Origin: Siphonodentalium dalli
Lineage: Eukaryota > Mollusca > Scaphopoda > Gadilida > Siphonodentaliidae
Assembly (NCBI GenBank): GCA_032622095.1
Contig: CP136064.1
Coordinates: 257,343,863 to 257,407,862, forward strand
DNA: 64,000 bases
Reading direction: 5' to 3'
Made by a program: the position numbers and the translations under genes. Below, piece after piece: positions 1 through 10,211 of the stretch. The first letter of the stretch is position 1, and each line of letters starts with the position of its first letter. The notes under the pieces are model-generated. The model did not search any database, had not been told where the DNA came from, and saw only the letters and a program-made list of their open reading frames with translations.

Positions 1-70
1 CAAGTTTTCTTTTCAGGGTATAATGAGTTCAATTGGATACTGGTGGTTAAGAACATAATATTCGAACAGT

Positions 71-509
71 CAAGCCTGAACATAGTGTCTGACATTTGCA
101 CAATGAGGTCCCATAAGGGTGAATTTAATGACACAATCCTGCAATGCGGGCTAGCATCACCAAATTCACCCTCTGAGGACCTCATTCTGTGTAGGCCTCA
201 ACTGCTATGGGAGACATAGCATTAGATTGAAGTTCTCCAGTTAAAGTTGGTGATGTGCACCCACTGGGCACATCAATTATGCATTTTATATTCACAAATT
301 AGGGGATATAGAAACTAAATAGAAGGGAAAAAGTAAGTAAAAATGTCAATTTAAGTGCCTATATACTTCCCAGAAGATGAGGCTTAAGCAGAATGAGGAC
401 CCTGGCTAGTGTATTTGGTGATGCTAGACTGCTGTGCAGGGTAGCATAACTAAATTCACCCTCTGGGAACCTCATTCTGCAAATGCCAGACACACTAAAT
501 TCAGGTTAG
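71..509. mobile_element. Long hAT-like non-autonomous element
   Basis: Left end CAAGCCTGAACATAGTG and right end CACTAAATTCAGGTTAG bracket two partial GAGG-hairpin modules and a central segment (GTTGGTGATGTGCACCCA, then CTTCCCAGAAGATGAGGC) shared with the elements at 9364 and 36836. Looks like a longer relative of the 150-bp MITE. Flanking 8-mers only roughly match. No coding capacity. Confidence 0.7.
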
Positions 510-799
510 AGAACAATAATTTGTTTTTATTTTAATAACACACATTGGCATGAGTGCTGTCTGGTGCATTAAGTTCACACCTGTCAGCCTGATAAACATC
601 TCAATTGATGCCTGTGTGTATTTATATTAACTCTCTCTGTCTGTAGCTAATACAATTGACTTAATATGCTGGTGGGGGAGATCCTGTGAGTTAGGAAATG
701 AGATAGGGTGGAATGCTGTTGGTTGGGGGCAGGGTGGGGTTCTGGGTCATGTGGGGGGAGGGTGATAATTTTTTTTGTATGTTAAATTGATCAAGGAGT
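510..799. other. No feature recognised
   Basis: A/T-rich with a G-rich stretch (GGTTGGGGGCAGGGTGGGGT) at 720-760. No exon-like block seen. Confidence 0.6.
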
Positions 800-1657
800 T
801 CCTGAATTTTTTATTATTTTTTTAGGAATTATGGCCCTGCCTGCACCCGAATTTGACCCAGTGACCCCATTTGAACAAATCTGAACCCCAGTCATTCAAT
901 GACCCCACATACCAAATATAAACTAAATCGGCACAATGGTTATAGACAAGAAGTCGTTATAAGAATTACCAAGGAGGAATATAGTTATGGCCCTGGTTTC
1001 GCAACTGTTTGACACAGTGACCTCATTTGAACAAATCTGAATGACAGTCACCTAGGGAACATCCACACCAAATATGATCAAAATACAAAAATGTAATTTT
1101 TTGGTTTTTAGAGTTATGTCCCTGGCTCTGCCCCTAATGACCCAGTGATCCAATTTGAACAAATCTGATTTCCATCCACCCAAGGTCCCTCAGTACCAAA
1201 TATAAGCTAAATCGGCCGAATATTTTTGTAGATGAAGTCATTGTAAGAATTACTATGAGTTATGGCCCTGGTTTCTCAACTAATTGACCGGGTGACCTCA
1301 TTTGAACAAATCTGAACACCAGTCACCCAAGGACCCTCCATACCAAATATTAGCTAAATCGGCACAATGGTTATGGACAAGAAGTTGTTGTAAGAATTAC
1401 TGTGGAGGAATAGAGTTATGACCCTGGTTTGGCAACTATTTGACCCAGTGACCTCATTTGAACAAATCTGAATGAGAGTCACCTAGGGAACATCCACACC
1501 AAATATGAACCAATTTGGTATGATGGTTTCAGAGGAGAAGATGTTTTTAAAAAAGTTGACGGACGGACAGATGGACAGACAGACAGACGGACGGACGGAC
1601 GACGGACGAGGAGTGATGACTATAGCTCCACCGGAGACTTCGTCTCAGGTGAGCTAA
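800..1657 (+). repeat. GGAC-tailed dispersed repeat
   Basis: Internal ~190-bp modules repeat the phrases GAGTTATGGCCCTGGTTT, CTCATTTGAACAAATCTGAA and CCACACCAAATATGAAC, then a GGAC/GACA run and the tail GACTATAGCTCCACCGGAGA with CTTCGTCTCAGGTGAGCT. Non-coding. The tail forms a short hairpin (CTCCACCGGAG). Same family at 4370, 5346 and 38570. Confidence 0.85.
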
Positions 1658-1696
1658 AAATGGTAAAAAGTGTTAAGTGTTAAGATTTTTTTTAGG

Positions 1697-1761
1697 CCAA
1701 TGCATTCTCTTATATATGCGAGGCGACCTATGGTCGACTCGCATATATAAGAGAATGCATT
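1697..1761. mobile_element. Stand-alone hairpin core
   Basis: CCAATGCATTCTCTTATATA, then GCGAGGCGACC and the complementary arm. The right flank carries a small insertion (TAAAAATTGG) before the usual GGCACAGGG. Not inside a recognisable larger element. Confidence 0.75.
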
Positions 1762-2022
1762 AAAAATTGGCACAGGGCATAACTGTAACTATCACAATGT
1801 GGTCAAGGAGCCGGTTCCAATGATATCCATATTTGTATGGTTCTATTGAGACAGACCGAAGATATTTTAGGCTGTTGAAGCTTTATTTGGCCGGTTTGTT
1901 GGGTAAAGGGTTAATAGTTATTAAATGTAACTACATATCACAATTCCCGTCAATAAACAGATAAAAGACAAATTCCCCAATCAGACTATTCCACACCATA
2001 AATGAAATTTATTGTCAATTAA

Positions 2023-2234
2023 CCCTTTGAGTGCCAGTCTGTCTGTTACACAATAAGTCTGTTAAAGAATATAATAAAATATATTAAAATTGTAAAAAAA
2101 AAAATAAAAAATTGTTAGGCCAATGCATTCTCTTATATATGCGAGGCGACCTATGGTCGACTCGCATATATAAGAGAATGCATTGGCACAGGGTATATGG
2201 GTTGATACAAAAATCGGACCTGGCACTCAAAGGG
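2023..2234. mobile_element. piggyBac-like MITE with one hairpin core
   Basis: Terminal repeats CCCTTTGAGTGCCAG and complement, flanked by TTAA on the left and TTAT on the right. Contains the 67-bp hairpin core at 2120-2186 and the segment GGTTGATACAAAAATCGGAC shared with the copies at 16765 and 43332. Confidence 0.85.
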
Positions 2235-2649
2235 TTATATGTACCATTTAAATTTTTGGGACAGTTCTTGCACAAATTGAAATTGGACACTGGTTCTATA
2301 CTCATAAATTGGTCCCAACCTGGTGAAATCACCACCTTGACAAACAGGTGCAGTGTTCACATTTGGAAATAAACCAAAGTTGGGTTTCCCATTTCAGGAG
2401 ACATCAATTGATAGATTGTGAATCAAAAATTCATTGGAATTGTTCATTTAAAGAAACTTGCACTTAATTACTGCAAGCTGGTTCAATACCGGACAAATGA
2501 CAAAGTACAGTCCATCCCACAACACCCCCCCAATTTCCAACCATAATTTTTAAGTTAGAAATTTAAGGGTCTAACTGTGTAATGTCAAACAGATAGAAAT
2601 ATATTTTTGCCGCCATGATACATCTATCTGCATATTTTTTTTATCAGGT

Positions 2650-3310
2650 ATAACTAGAGATGGGCCTGTCCCAGATGTGACTGTGACTGAGGTATACCCC
2701 CCCCCCCCCCCCGTATTCAACATGTTATTTGAATGTACCGTAGTAGTAGCCATTACTGTATATTGGGCACTGAAATTATGTGAACAGGTAACCCTAAATC
2801 CCCTAAGCCCTAACACTAATCTTGAACCTCTTAACCCTTAATCCTAAAACCTATTGACTGAAAAATGTAGGAATAAAAGCTCGGACAAAATTATGCATTT
2901 TGAGAACATTTCCTAAGTCAAAAAAGGGGTATAACTTCACAAAAAAAAGTCAGAGACTTCATAATTGGAGGTGCACAGATTCTCATGTAGTCCAAGTCTT
3001 CTCGTACTAAAACTAGCTAAGATTTTGGGATGGAGAGATGCTAGTGTTTAAACACTAGCATCTCTCCATCCCAAAATCTTAGCTAGTTTTAGTACGAGAA
3101 GACTTGGACTAATTCTCATGGTGCTAATCATCTGTGCCAAGTTTAGATAAACATTTTCTAAGTCGAAAACGGGGGATAATGCATTTTGAGAAGATTTTGT
3201 AAGTTGAAAAAGGGTGATAACTCAACCAAAAAAAATCGGACAGACCTCATAATCGCAGGTGCACAGGTTCCCAAGGTACTAAATATCTGTGCCAAGTTTC
3301 TAAAATATTG
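2650..3310 (+). repeat. Dispersed repeat, interrupted by a MITE
   Basis: AACTAGAGATGGGCCTGTCC, a C run, then TATTGACTGAAAAATGTAGG and phrases GGTGCACAGATTC and CTAAATATCTGTGCCAAG. Shared with 46563-46808 and 28975-29170. The palindromic MITE at 2988-3111 sits inside it. Confidence 0.75.
2988..3111. mobile_element. Perfect palindromic MITE, TAGTCC family, 9-bp TSD
   Basis: 124 bp forming a perfect inverted repeat of 62-base arms with no loop, ends TAGTCCAAG and CTTGGACTA. The 9-mer ATTCTCATG is exactly duplicated on both sides. A 9-bp duplication is typical of Mutator-like elements. A perfect palindrome implies recent insertion. Confidence 0.92.
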
Positions 3311-3319
3311 ACCAGAAAA

Positions 3320-4000
3320 TGTAGGAACAAGACAGTCAAAGACTGTGGGGTCGCTCACCAGACTGCAAAGACTGATAAGACTGGGACTTTGGAGACCATA
3401 ACAGTTAGAACTTTTCATAATCACTTTAAAAGAAGTAGATCTAAACAGGATATGTGGATAGAGAGGCTTCATGTATGTAGATCGGCGAATATCTACTTTT
3501 AAATTACCAACTGTACGCTACTGATCACCCCACCCCCTCCTCCCGCGCATGTCCCTTCCCGGCCAGGCTCCAGACTCCCAACTCTTAGATTGGAATTTCA
3601 CAACCGACATCTCAAACTTTCTCAATTGTTGGAAATTTCCAATCTCACAAGCACCTTTTTATACAAGTCTTAGGTTGGAATTACACAATTGACATCTCAA
3701 ACTTTCCCAATTGTTGGAAATTTCCAATCTCACAAGCGCCTTTTTATAAAATAGACCTGATGGTCCTTGTGAAGGAAGCATATTAAGAAGAAAACTGTCC
3801 TATTTTTCCAGGTTACCCCATTAAAAATATCTGTATTGCAGTCAAACAAGAACATTCCATGCTAAATAAGCCAACTAGTTCTTGGCTCTTCCATACATAT
3901 TTTAAGAATTACTATGTTGTGAAATAGTTATGTCTCTGGCAATGCCCTTATTCGACTTTGTGATGTCATTTTCACAAATCTGTCACCCAAGGTAATTTCC
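3320..4000 (+). repeat. Dispersed repeat shared with 35785-36830
   Basis: GACAGTCAAAGACTGTGGGG, ATCACTTTAAAAGAAGTAGA, TTGGAAATTTCCAATCTCAC (a palindromic motif, duplicated here) and GACCTGATGGTCCTTGTGAA occur in the same order in both places. Short open frames inside are not genes. Confidence 0.78.
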
Positions 4001-4369
4001 TACCAAATATAAGCAAAATAGGCCATTTCATTCTTGCATAGAAGACGTATCATGAATTACTATGGAGAGAAAGAGTAATGTAGCTGGCCTTGCACCTACT
4101 TGACCTGGTGCCACTGATTAAACAAAATCTGAATCACACATCACCAAAGGAGCCTCAATATTAAATGTGAACTAAATAGAGCTGGTGGTTCTTTCAAAGA
4201 ACACTTTTCAATTTTGCCAAATATGTTCTGGTGAAGTGGTGGGTGTGGGAGAGTTAAATGTCCTGTTGAAAGATTTGAACAATACATATGATAGATTGAT
4301 GTTGTAATTGGGAATTAATGACCTCTAGCAGATCTCCAGGAAATGTTTATAAAAATGTCAGACTTCACT

Positions 4370-4594
4370 TGCAATTTTTAATATTTTTTGGAGTTATGTC
4401 CCTGGCCCTGCCCACATTTGACCCAGTGACCTCATTTGAACAAATCTGAATGTGAGTCACCTAGGCAATATCCACACCAACTATGAACCCATACGGTCTT
4501 ATGGTTCCAGAGGAGAAGTTTAAAGAATTGTTGACGGACAGACGAGGAGTTATGACTATAGCTCCACCAGAGACTTCGTCTCAGGTGAGCCAAA
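4370..4594 (+). repeat. GGAC-tailed dispersed repeat, short copy
   Basis: Modules GAGTTATGTCCCTGGCCCTG and CTCATTTGAACAAATCTGAA followed by a short GACGGACAGACGAGGAG run and the ACTTCGTCTCAGGTGAGC tail. Confidence 0.82.
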
Positions 4595-5275
4595 AACTAT
4601 TGAAATTATAGAATGACTCCCCCTCCCTTTGGATCCCAAAATGCAACAGAATTCAAACTTTTTTAATGGAAGGGGAAGAACTCCATCTTTAATATATAGA
4701 GTTATTCCCCCTGCATTGAAAGTAATTTTGCTTTTTACTGCAATCTTGATGACAAAACTCTTTGGCAACTCAATAAAAACAACATGTCCACAGTTTATTA
4801 TACTGGATAAGTTGATAATACAATGTTTTGGAGCTTGCTCTTTCAAATGGTATATAATATGGCATATATTTTATATAATGTAATCTGGGGGTTAAAAAAT
4901 TAAGTAGTTTACTATTTTATATCCATTTTAGTCTAAATAATTAATTTTGAGAAAACAAATTACACCTCATTGAACAAATCTGCTAATTCCACCCCCTCAA
5001 CCCATGGGGACATCTCTGCAAGAATAGGACATCTGTGATTTATTGGATGCTTGTCTACATTTTCCTAACAATATTTCCTTAACCTTGAAAGCCAGTGCAT
5101 TCTCTTAGGTGAGGCTACCTATGGGACACTCACAGACAATGCACTGCCATGATACTAGTACCTTGTTATAAAATAATAAATATTGGACAAATATTAAAAC
5201 TAGGAGCTCATTTCTCTTGATCAATGGTCTATTATTTTATATTCATTTTATTTTAGTATATGTAATTGGTTTTGC
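4595..5275. other. Intergenic, contains a small shared repeat
   Basis: GTTGATAATACAATGTTTTG and TCTTTCAAATGGTATATAAT recur at 6297-6350 in slightly different form, and TAGAGTTATTCCCC recurs at 6187. Nothing coding recognised. Confidence 0.55.
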
Positions 5276-5345
5276 AGTGTTGGTGGTGGGGGAGGTGGAG
5301 GGGGGGGGGGGGGTTGGGGGGGGGGGGGCAAGGGTTTAAAACAAG

Positions 5346-5901
5346 GATTTGAATTTTTTTTTTTAAGAGTTATGTCCCTGGGCCCTGGCTCTGCCCCTAT
5401 TTGACCCAATTTGAACAAATCTGAACCCCAGTCACACATGGACTCTCCATACCAAATGTAAGCTAAATCGGTCAAATGGTTCTTGAGAAGAAGTCATTCT
5501 AAGAATTACTATGGAGGAATAGAGTTATGGCCCTGGTTTCTCAACTAATCAACCTGGTGACCTCATTTTAACAAATCTGAATGTGAGTCAACTAGGGAAC
5601 ATCCACACCAAATATGAATCCATACGGCCTTATAGTTCAGTAAAAGAAGTCGTTCTAAGAATTACTATGGAGGAATAGAGTTATGGCCCTGCTTTCACAA
5701 CTATTTCACCCAGTGACCTCATTTGAACAAATCTGAATGTGATTCACCTAGGGAACAGCCACACCAAATATGAACACGTTACGTCTTACGGTTCGGGATG
5801 AGAAGATGATTCTTGACGGACGGACGGACGGACAGACGGTACGACAGACGAGGAGTGATGACTATAGCTCCACCGGAGACTTCGTCTCAGGTGAGCTAAT
5901 A
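5346..5901 (+). repeat. GGAC-tailed dispersed repeat
   Basis: Three modules with GAGTTATGGCCCTG-type phrases, then GACGGACGGACGGACAGACG and the CTCCACCGGAGACTTCGTCT tail. Preceded by a long G-rich run at 5275-5330. Confidence 0.85.
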
Positions 5902-6012
5902 AAAGCTCGGACAAAATTGTGTACACGGTACGACAGACAGATGGACAAACAAGCTGATTCCAGTATAACCCCCCCCCCCACAACTCATTGCGGGGGGGGG
6001 GGGGGCATAAAA
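5902..6012 (+). repeat. GGAC-tailed remnant with C-run/G-run hairpin
   Basis: GGTACGACAGACAGATGGAC, then AGTATAACCCCCCCCCCACA and a long G run before CATAAA. Same terminus type as the 12410 element. Confidence 0.7.
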
Positions 6013-6656
6013 ACAGAAAATAGATAATCTTTGAGTCCCTGATTATTTCTATAGTCAGTGTTTTTGATTATTGTTGGCATGAAATAAAACAAAAGAATAT
6101 ATATCTCACCAGGAGACAGAACAGCTGTGGCCTAGAAGTGTCTCCCTTTATTTATCCAAAATGAATCAAAATTCAAAACTAGCAGATAGAGTTATTCCCC
6201 TTCCATTGAGAATACAATCCGGATCAAAATTAAGCACAGAACCAACACGTCGGTACCTCAAGAAAAACAATGTGTTCATACTTTATTTGACTGGATTAGT
6301 TGATAATACAATGCTTTGAAGCTTTCTCTTTCAAATGGCGTATAATATAGAATATGTTGTATATAATGTTGTATATAATGTGAGGATGCGCATCTGCAGA
6401 TTCCCGGGAATAAACCCAAAGACGAAATATAATAATCCTTAATGTAATGTAACTATTCCTGATAACCCGCTGTTTCAAAATTCCCTCCAATTGGGTCGTA
6501 GCATGATCATAGTTGTTTTGAATTTAGATTTTCTTCAGCTTGTGACGATAAATGGTGAAACATTTAACATGGTACAATCCTCTCTTATCTCTGTGATATA
6601 TCTTATCCTGCTGTTAATGGTAAGTTCAATTACCCCTTTTCAATCACTGCCAGCAC
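6013..6656. other. Intergenic, contains a small shared repeat
   Basis: Second copy of the 4680-4880 repeat (6120-6370). Otherwise nothing recognised. Confidence 0.5.
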
Positions 6657-6807
6657 CAAGCCTTGAAATAGGGTGTCTGTCATTTGCAGAATGAGGTCCC
6701 CAGAGGGTGAGTTTAGTGATGCTAGCCCGCTATGCGGGGTAGCATCACTAAATTCACCCTCTGGGGACCTCATTCTGCAAATAACAGACACCCTATTTCA
6801 AGGCTTG
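6657..6807. mobile_element. hAT-like palindromic MITE, 8-bp TSD
   Basis: Terminal repeats CAAGCCTTGAAATAG and reverse complement; the body is a near-perfect hairpin with arms carrying GAATGAGGTCCCCAGAGGGT. The flanking 8-mer GCCAGCAC is exactly duplicated. An 8-bp duplication and CA-starting termini fit the hAT superfamily. No ORF. Confidence 0.9.
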
Positions 6808-7149
6808 GCCAGCACTCCCTTTCCCTTCATTTAAACTTTATTATTCGGACCATACAGAACTAAACCCGCCTGCTATACCCCAATGGTATCTATTCCAAGA
6901 TACCTGGGGTAACATTTATTTTCTGAGGATAGGACTTAACAAAAGCCCATAAGCTTGTTGCCCAATCCTCTTTTGAACATTTTATAATTATATGTCATGT
7001 CTGTGTATTGTTTGTAATTTTGTTCTGTTTAGTTAAAATAAAATATTGTTTAAACTAAATATAACAAGCAGTCGCAGACGGTATCCCCCCACCGAATTGT
7101 GCAGTTGGGGAAGTACATTCTCAATAATGTTTGCATTCTCAGTATGTGC
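6808..7149. other. No feature recognised
   Basis: Unique-looking A/T-rich sequence between two mobile elements; no exon-like open block. Confidence 0.5.
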
Positions 7150-7525
7150 TAAACAAGAGGTGGGATTTTGTCAAGAAGCCTGGCTTGCGAACTCATTTTA
7201 GGTACTGACATTTGTGAAAATTAGCATTTGCACACAAAAAAATAAACAAAGTCCAATAAGTCCGCTTAAAATATCCGGCCAGACCTGGTTTGTGAACTCG
7301 TTCTAGATACTGGTCAAGTGAACTCATATACCAATAACTTCGGTAAAAATATCCGGCTGGACCTGGCTGGCGAATTCATTCTAGCTAATGGTCAGGTGAA
7401 CTCGTATACCAAAACTCTTTGAAATCCGTTGACATTTGTTCAAGTTATGACTCTTACAAATTCGGGACGGACGGACGGAACCCATTCCTATATCCCCCGC
7501 AAATTTTCAATTTGGCGGGGGATAA
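7150..7525 (+). repeat. GGAC-tailed repeat with TATCCCCC/GGGGGATA terminus
   Basis: Starts near AAACAAGAGGTG; phrases CTGGCTTGCGAACTCATTTT and CCGGCCAGACCTGGTTTGTG repeat; GGACGGACGGACGG run at 7463; ends TATATCCCCCGC, then GGCGGGGGATAATA, a terminal hairpin. Confidence 0.78.
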
Positions 7526-7618
7526 TAATGAGAAGAAATAATTTGATAGTCACTTTAATCATCAACAATTTTATCACAGTTCGGTTGCTTTTTTTTATTT
7601 AATATTATCCCTTCCATG

Positions 7619-7862
7619 ACTGGAGCTTTATGAAATTTTGTGAAACCCTGTGCCTATGCATTCTCTTATATATGCAAGTCTCCCATAGGGAGCCTCACAT
7701 ATATAAGAGAATACATTGGTCTGACAATATTTACATTGCCCTTGTAAGCCAGTGCATTCTCTTATATATGCGAGACTCCCTATGGGAGACTCACATATAT
7801 AAGAGTATGCACTGGCACAGGATATTTAATGCTGCACCAGCACAGCTCCCATCATGAAAGAG
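7619..7862. mobile_element. piggyBac-like MITE, two hairpin cores
   Basis: Ends CCCTTCCATGACTGGAGC and GCTCCCATCATGAAAGAG, flanked by TTAT and TTAA. Two hairpin cores (7653-7719, 7749-7815) in tandem, separated by a TTTACATTGCCCTTGTAAG spacer. Second subfamily, with a different terminus from the GTGCCAG type. Confidence 0.8.
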
Positions 7863-8139
7863 TTAAACATGAACACATTTTCATAAGGCAACAAGCGTCT
7901 TAGCACTCATAGTTTAAAATGTCTTGACACACAGCATTAGCCACTGAGCATCAGGCACACAACCACTCAGCATAACAAATATGTGGAAATTAGATATGTA
8001 AGATTACCTCATGAGTGAGACAACATTAATGAAACCATGCCTCATATTAGGATTCACTCATTAATACATCCCATAATATTAGGTCAAATAAGCAAAATAG
8101 TTAGTTTCTCAGGGAACAAAGTGATGAGGGAGGCAGTTA

Positions 8140-8299
8140 CAGTAATGCTCTAAGTAATCGACTTCTTAACCACAGCAGAATTATCGGTAACCCTGAGAGC
8201 TTTCCGATGAATGGCAACAAGCCATATTTCCAACTAAATCCTGAAAAGTTACCCATAATTCTGCTGTGGTTAAGAAGTCGATTACTTAGAGCATTACTG
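8140..8299. mobile_element. Mariner-like palindromic MITE, TA target
   Basis: Ends CAGTAATGCTCTAAG and complement, flanked by TA on both sides. Arms of about 60 bases (CAGCAGAATTAT and so on); the inner part keeps one copy of the ACAAGCCATATTT segment. No ORF. Confidence 0.88.
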
Positions 8300-8749
8300 T
8301 ATCTGTATTTATTATTTGTGCCAAATTATTATTGTGAGGCGGCAGACATATATTTATTACATGATCCTACCCTTATTCCATTCAATAAACCCATTCTATA
8401 AATTGTGATATTAAATGTTCGTTTAATAAATTAAACATTCGTTTAATAACAGGAAATAGTGCCAGATGACCTTTGACTTACAATCTGTTTACAATCCGTA
8501 CGCTACGTCTCAAAATACCAATATATTTCCAACAAACTATAATGAATGAAGAGTTTGAACAGTTATGTCATTAAATATACGCCATTAAATACGCCAAAGA
8601 GTCTTTATTTATCTGGGACAATTTCTTTATGCAGGCAAACAACGCAAAGTATGTAAAACGTCATCACATGCCTTATTGACACTGATGTTAATTTCGCATT
8701 CCATTTGTTGATTAAGTATGTTTTGTCTAGGTTTTGGATCATGTAATAA

Positions 8750-8888
8750 ATAGAATCTACAACTCGTCCCCAGTTTATAGCCGAACTTTCAAAACTCGTC
8801 CAGTAAATTAGGTCTGGACCTCGCCAAAAGCCTAATTTTCTGGACTCGTTTTGTAAATTCTGCTATAAACTGGGGACTTGTAGATCCT
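8750..8888. repeat. Imperfect inverted repeat, MITE-like
   Basis: AATCTACAACTCGTCCCCAG with TTTATAGC and the complementary GCTATAAACTGGGGACTTGT near 8870; inner arms AACTCGTCCAGTAAATTAG / CTAATTTTCTGGACTCGTT. No clear target duplication. Confidence 0.78.
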
Positions 8889-9363
8889 CTATATGTTAGA
8901 TACTATCAAAGATGTATATTGGAGTCCCTTATTCAGCAAAGACACTAACTATAGGAACTAAAATGAATGAGGACGGCTGGCCATAAAATTTACCAATAAT
9001 TTTAAATTCAGATTTGTAATAATTGTTGTGTGAATACAGTACCACTCATTGAGACATGGAAAATGTAAATTTCAATCTAACCTTGGCATCTAAGGGAGTA
9101 CCAACATCTAGCCTTAATCAATGGCTTGTAAAAGAAGAAGGATTGTGTGCCCACCCGAAGGGCAGCACAAGAACGATTGTGGGCTCCACAGAGCTCGCCC
9201 TTATGCCCCGTCTTGGTTGCTTTGTTCTAATGGCTTGTACTTGAGACAAGACAGTATTTATATATTTCCGGCAGGTCATAATTATGTCATAGGGACAGTC
9301 TTTGGGAACAAGGCATTCCCTGAGAAACCAACTACTTTATTTATCTGGCCTTATCCGATCCAT
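8889..9363. other. No feature recognised
   Basis: Two short overlapping open frames (62 and 85 codons) at 9056-9378 without recognisable motifs or splice context; treated as chance. Confidence 0.5.
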
Positions 9364-9898
9364 CAAGTCTGGATATAGTGTGTCTGACATTTGCAGAATG
9401 AGGTCCCCAGAGGATGAATTTAGCGACGCTAGCCTGCTGTGCAAAAATTCACCCTCTGGGAACCTCATTCTGCTTAGGCCTCAACTGCTATGATAGATGT
9501 AGGATCAGAGTGAAGTTCCCCAGTTGACATTGGTGATGTTCACCCATTAGTCACCTCAATTATGCAATTTATCTTCTGCAAATTAGGGGATATAGAAACT
9601 GAACAGAAGGGAAAAAAAGTAACTTAAAATAATGTTAATTTGAGACTAGATACTTCCCAGAAGATGCAGAATGAGATCCTTAGAGGGTGAATTTGGTGAT
9701 ACAGAGAAACTAAACTAAAAAAAGAAGTTTCTATAGAAATTTGATAAAGGAACTTTCCAGAGAAGATGAGGCCTAAGCAGAATGAGGTCCCCAGAGGGTG
9801 AATTTGGTGATACTAGCCCTCTGTGCGGAGTAGCATCACTGAATTCACCCTCTGGGGACCTCATTCTGCAAATGTCAGACAAACTATATCCAGGCTAT
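9364..9898. mobile_element. Long hAT-like non-autonomous element
   Basis: Begins CAAGTCTGGATATAGTGTG and ends with the approximate complement AAACTATATCCAGGCTAT; two GAGGTCCCCAGAG hairpin modules at the ends and the central TTAGGGGATATAGAAACT segment. Lies just past the POLRMT polyadenylation signal. Confidence 0.75.
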
Positions 9899-9909
9899 CT
9901 ATCCATGTC

Positions 9910-9915
9910 TTTATT
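9910..9915 (-). promoter_or_regulatory. Candidate POLRMT polyadenylation signal
   Basis: AATAAA on the minus strand, about 250 bases beyond the POLRMT stop and the only such hexamer between the stop and the MITE at 9364-9898. Cleavage 10-25 bases on would fall at the MITE edge. No transcript evidence is available. Confidence 0.4.
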
Positions 9916-10161
9916 TAGAGGAAAATAAATATATGTTATCTGGTAATGTAGCACAAAAACAAGAGATAATCTGGCATTAGCAATCTGAGCATTCGCCTGA
10001 CGATTATCTGGAGACTCAGGCTGTCTACATAACTTTAAAGGAATGGTTGATAATTGAGAATTGTGCTCCCATTTATAATTATCAATGGTTGCCCAACATC
10101 AATTTCCACAGAATTTTCCACAAGGTTGGAAATTGCTACAGTGGGCGGTCAGTATGATGAT

Positions 10162-10211
10162 CTAACTGAAGAAGTACGTCGAGTCCATCACGCAGTCTAT
10201 ATCAAGCTTCC
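10162..10211 (-). CDS. POLRMT: POLRMT exon o (terminal, with stop)
   Basis: Encodes [15 protein letters not shown] and a TAG stop; the YFFS end is characteristic of the family. Acceptor ATTACAG. The acceptor plus the start of the exon is duplicated 66 bases upstream (10259-10292), giving a possible alternative in-frame acceptor. Confidence 0.95.

Noticed and set aside
3308-3502. 64-codon plus open frame with Lys/Arg-rich sequence
   Set aside because: Part of a dispersed repeat also found at 35785-36120, where the frame is broken.
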